Source: Anaerofilum sp.
Lineage (GTDB): Bacteria > Bacillota > Clostridia > Oscillospirales > Ruminococcaceae
Direction: 5' to 3'
Length of the DNA: 9,430 nt
NCBI GenBank assembly: GCA_020024115.1
Contig: JAHHUF010000066.1
Location: forward strand, 1 to 9,430
Shown one piece after another: positions 7,735 to 9,430 of this stretch. A program made the translations under genes and the position numbers. Within the stretch, counting starts at the first letter, position 1; each line of letters starts with the position of its first letter. The notes under the pieces were generated by a model that worked only from the letters and a program-made list of their open reading frames with translations, searched no databases and was not told the origin of the DNA.

Positions 7735-7773
7735 AAAAAAGTAACCTTTTAGCCAATCCACCAAAAGGTTACT
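7735..7773 (-). terminator. Terminator-like hairpin between asp23 and nusB (possible attenuator)
   Basis: On the minus strand an 11-bp perfect stem, AGTAACCTTTT / AAAAGGTTACT (7763-7773 with 7740-7750), encloses a 12-base loop and is followed directly by a T run (7735-7740). That is the layout of an intrinsic terminator 22 bases downstream of the asp23 stop. The stem has four G-C pairs, so termination may be partial. I see no convincing promoter between it and nusB. Confidence 0.7.
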
Positions 7774-7795
7774 GGATAATATTCTTCTATTGATT

Positions 7796-8155
7796 TTATT
7801 CTGTCACAGGCAACAAAACACCACAGACCATTACATTGACATGGGCGACTGTAATGTTTGTCATGTTTTGGATTGAACTTTTTACATTCTTTTGCACTTT
7901 TTCGCACAAAGAAGGAATTTTGCAGCCATATCCAACGATAACACAAATTGTAATTTCTGCAACATCATCATTCAACTGAACGGTAACTGCTTTTTGAGGG
8001 TTCACTTTTCCCAGCAACCCTTTAACGCCGGTGTTTGCAGCGGAAACTTCTTGTACACCATCAATTTCCAAAGCAGCTTGCTTTGCAATTTTAGCAAGCA
8101 CATCGGTTGAAATTTGCAGGCTTCCGCCTACATTATCAGAATTCATAACATCCAT
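7796..8155 (-). CDS. Asp23/Gls24 family protein (YqhY-like)
   Basis: Members of this family are small alkaline-shock or envelope-stress related proteins; B. subtilis YqhY, encoded just before nusB, has been linked to control of acetyl-CoA carboxylase and lipid synthesis. The 119 residues show the family layout: an N-terminal GSLQISTDVLAKIAKQAALE (11-30) then GVQEVSA, a variable glycine-containing turn, VTVQLNDDVAEITICVIVGY (57-76), and IPSLCEKVQKNVKSSIQNMT (80-99) leading into the VAHVNVMVCGV strand. There is no signal peptide and no membrane segment, so it is cytoplasmic. GGAGG lies seven bases before the ATG at 8153-8155. It is the first gene after a good promoter and is followed by a terminator-like hairpin, so it may be expressed above the rest of the operon. 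Confidence 0.92.
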   Translation of the reverse strand: MDVMNSDNVGGSLQISTDVLAKIAKQAALEIDGVQEVSAANTGVKGLLGKVNPQKAVTVQLNDDVAEITICVIVGYGCKIPSLCEKVQKNVKSSIQNMTNITVAHVNVMVCGVLLPVTE

Positions 8156-8204
8156 TGTTATCCCTCCATGATTTAAAATTCCACAGAAGTGTTAAATTAC
8201 TTAT

Positions 8205-8233
8205 ATTATATCACTTCCCTGTGATTTTCACAA
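8205..8233 (-). promoter_or_regulatory. Sigma-A type promoter of the asp23-nusB-...-nadK operon
   Basis: On the minus strand, TTGTGA (8228-8233) is followed by exactly 17 bases and a perfect TATAAT (8205-8210). Transcription would begin near 8198, giving a leader of about 43 bases before the asp23 ATG. The spacer holds the dyad ATCAC-N6-GTGAT (8210-8225), and TGTGA-TTT-TCACA (8220-8232) covers the -35, so a repressor or activator site is plausible. Confidence 0.75.
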
Positions 8234-8313
8234 CCTTTTTTATTCTGTGGACAAAAATTTTATTACAGCCTACTCCAATCCCTATGATAAAATCCATCTA
8301 TTAAAGAAAAATA

Positions 8314-8358
8314 AAAATTTCATTTTAGTCAATCCAACTTATAATAAAATTTCATTTT
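8314..8358. repeat. Pair of 13-bp direct repeats upstream of the operon promoter
   Basis: AAAATTTCATTTT occurs at 8314-8326 and again at 8346-8358, 32 bases apart start to start, about three helical turns. The pair lies between the bidirectional terminator and the asp23 promoter, roughly 85-130 bases upstream of the -35. The rest of the 8234-8368 stretch is AT-rich and shows no gene. The repeats could bind a regulator or form an UP-like AT-rich region; in AT-rich DNA chance is also possible. Confidence 0.4.
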
Positions 8359-8368
8359 TATAAAAAGC

Positions 8369-8415
8369 AAAAAACAACACCTTTTGCAAAAACTTCACAA
8401 AAGGTGTTGTTTTTT
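8369..8415. terminator. Bidirectional intrinsic terminator
   Basis: An 18-bp perfect stem (8369-8386 with 8398-8415; core ACAACACCTTTTG / CAAAAGGTGTTGT) encloses an 11-base loop. The A run on one side and T run on the other make a T-tract for either direction. It can end transcripts of the lipoprotein gene on the minus strand and shield the operon promoter from read-through. Confidence 0.85.
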
Positions 8416-8416
8416 A

Positions 8417-8573
8417 GGGTATATCTAAATCAAGAAATTAACGAACTTTTGCACTGAGTGGTAGATGCAAGGCGAAAATGCAGAAACCCTTGCGGGATTC
8501 CGGATATTTTTTAACGCAGCAAATACTGCTCATTATAGAAAAAGACGAACATTTCAAGTTTCCAGACAGCCCC
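8417..8573. mobile_element. Possible miniature inverted-repeat element flanked by TA
   Basis: This 157-base non-coding segment begins GGGTATATCT and, read on the other strand, begins GGGGCTGTCT: seven of ten bases agree. The similarity continues imperfectly inward with one gap (AAATCAAGAAAT against GGAAACTTGAAAT). A TA dinucleotide lies on each side (8415-8416 and 8574-8575), as expected for target duplication by IS630/mariner-type transposition. Internal small hairpins (for example GCAAGG...CCTTGC) are present. It abuts the terminator on one side and lies nine bases from the lipoprotein stop on the other. There is no transposase, and the ends match poorly enough that a plain 3' UTR remains possible. 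Confidence 0.4.
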
Positions 8574-8582
8574 TAGCATATT

Positions 8583-9146
8583 TTAGATTTCAAAGTATAC
8601 AAAGTAAGCGTCGCCTTCTTTTTCCACACCATTTTCAGTGTAATACTCCCTGGTGGAAATTGAAAGTTCTTTTGAACCAACAGGAACTTCAAAAATCAAA
8701 TGGTAAGTAGCACTTTCGCCACGCTTCAAATTGGACTTAACAGGCATAATACCCTCACCAATCAACTCCTCTGACTGAAAAGAATAAGCTTCTTCTGATT
8801 GGTCTTCCCATTGTGCCTGAAAATCGTATATGGACATCGGGATTTCCTGACCGTAGGTGTTTTTAATTGTAATAACTGTGTCCAGCAATACATTACCTTC
8901 ACTGGCAGTATAGCCATTTTTTTCTTCTATAAACTCAGCAGAATCAACAGTAAAATCAAAGAACATGGTGTGCAAAGTATCACCAATGCGTCCATCTAGC
9001 ACTTTTTCTGAAGAACTGGAACCTTTGGATGAACTTTCGCTTTTGTTGTCATCCATAAAACCCGACGGCAAGGAACTGGATGAACTGCAAGCCACCAAAG
9101 ACACAGCCATCATCATAGCTGCCATTAAAGCAAAAATCTTTTTCAT
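8583..9146 (-). CDS. Secreted lipoprotein with a DUF4352-type domain
   Basis: A 187-residue precursor with a clear lipoprotein signal: MKK, a hydrophobic core (4-17) and lipobox LVAC with the lipidated cysteine at C20. Residues 21-48 form a serine-rich low-complexity linker (SSSSS...KSESSSKGSSSSEK), then residues 50-187 form a beta-rich immunoglobulin-like domain resembling DUF4352: GDTLHTMFFDFTVDSAEFIE, a VLLDTVITIKNTYGQEIPM strand pair, and GESATYHLIFEVPVGSKELS. Such domains are common on extracellular lipoproteins of Bacillota; their ligands are mostly unknown. AGGAGG lies eight bases before the ATG. It is its own transcription unit, separated from the downstream operon by a strong hairpin. 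I cannot assign a function beyond a membrane-anchored extracellular protein. Confidence 0.88.
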   Translation of the reverse strand: MKKIFALMAAMMMAVSLVACSSSSSLPSGFMDDNKSESSSKGSSSSEKVLDGRIGDTLHTMFFDFTVDSAEFIEEKNGYTASEGNVLLDTVITIKNTYGQEIPMSIYDFQAQWEDQSEEAYSFQSEELIGEGIMPVKSNLKRGESATYHLIFEVPVGSKELSISTREYYTENGVEKEGDAYFVYFEI

Positions 9147-9337
9147 AAAAAAATCCTCCTACATTCACCATGACGCTTACCGCATATTACGCCATTTTTA
9201 ATATACAAAAGAGTTCAAAATAAACTGCACATAAAAATTTATAGCTTACTCCACATCATATTACAAACTCTAATTGTCAATTTTATATTTGATTCTCTTT
9301 CATTACTTATTGCGCTGTTTATGGCCATAAGCAAAAT

Positions 9338-9366
9338 TTGATAATTTTTTCAAAAAGCAATGTCAA
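9338..9366 (-). promoter_or_regulatory. Candidate promoter upstream of the lipoprotein gene
   Basis: On the minus strand a perfect TTGACA (9361-9366) is followed by 17 bases and TATCAA (9338-9343), four of six to consensus. A transcript from here would carry a leader of about 185 bases. A second TTGACA at 9274-9279 has no well-spaced -10. The 9147-9430 stretch is otherwise AT-rich and holds no gene that I can support; it contains small dyads at 9319-9330, 9382-9391 and 9399-9415. Confidence 0.35.
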
Positions 9367-9430
9367 AAGCCATTTTACAGTTGTTGCAACACTATTTTTT
9401 TGATATTCTATCAAACAAATGGAATGTGTT

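Noticed and set aside
8246..8254. DnaA-box-like nonamer TTGTCCACA (minus strand)
   Set aside because: One base off the consensus and single; no cluster of boxes, no dnaA or dnaN nearby, so not evidence for an origin.
8156..8368. Riboswitch or small RNA upstream of asp23
   Set aside because: The predicted leader is only about 43 bases and the rest is AT-rich without conserved riboswitch cores or stable stems besides the terminator at its far end.
8465..8710. Plus-strand open frame of 81 codons across the TA-flanked segment
   Set aside because: It runs from the possible mobile element into the antisense of the lipoprotein gene, with no ribosome binding site of note and no domain.
1..9430. CRISPR array, tRNA, rRNA, phage or defence genes
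   Set aside because: I saw no regularly spaced repeats, no tRNA-like cloverleaf and no such protein families on either strand.

Overview
The window looks like the chromosome of an anaerobic, low-to-moderate GC Bacillota, most likely class Clostridia and perhaps the Oscillospiraceae/Ruminococcaceae side. This rests on the gene order asp23(yqhY)-nusB-[M22/TsaD-like]-xseA-xseB-ispA-[DUF212]-dxs-tlyA-nadK, strong AGGAGG-type ribosome binding sites, GTG starts and AT-rich intergenic DNA. The lineage is inference; no rRNA or tRNA gene is present to confirm it. Every gene I accept is on the minus strand, so the window reads biologically from right to left.

Right end (about 8.37-9.43 kb): a 284-base AT-rich leader with a weak candidate promoter and several small dyads precedes a gene for a secreted DUF4352-type lipoprotein. 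Downstream of it lies a 157-base non-coding segment bounded by TA dinucleotides and imperfect inverted ends (possible miniature transposable element), then an 18-bp perfect hairpin with T-tracts on both strands that separates this gene from the operon.

Operon (about 1-8.25 kb): a good sigma-A promoter (TTGTGA-17-TATAAT), with GTGA/TCAC dyads in its spacer, drives an Asp23/Gls24 (YqhY-like) gene. An intrinsic-terminator-like hairpin follows, then a compact series of eight complete genes and one truncated gene with gaps of 24 bases or less, or overlaps: nusB (transcription antitermination), a divergent TsaD/Kae1-fold paralogue, xseA and xseB (exonuclease VII), ispA (short-chain prenyl diphosphate synthase), a DUF212/YuiD-like membrane PAP2-related protein, dxs (first step of the MEP isoprenoid pathway), tlyA (rRNA 2'-O-methyltransferase) and nadK (NAD kinase, cut by the left edge). 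The operon thus combines isoprenoid precursor supply (dxs supplies IPP/DMAPP, ispA condenses them) with DNA repair, RNA modification and NADP supply. NADPH is used by the MEP pathway enzyme IspC, so the nadK link is metabolically sensible.

Most of the window is conventional housekeeping sequence. The points worth a second look are the TsaD-like paralogue of unknown role, the hairpin between asp23 and nusB, the dyad-decorated asp23 promoter, the TA-flanked element, and the DUF212 gene embedded between the two isoprenoid genes. I found no clear undescribed multi-gene system, CRISPR array, tRNA, rRNA or phage genes.
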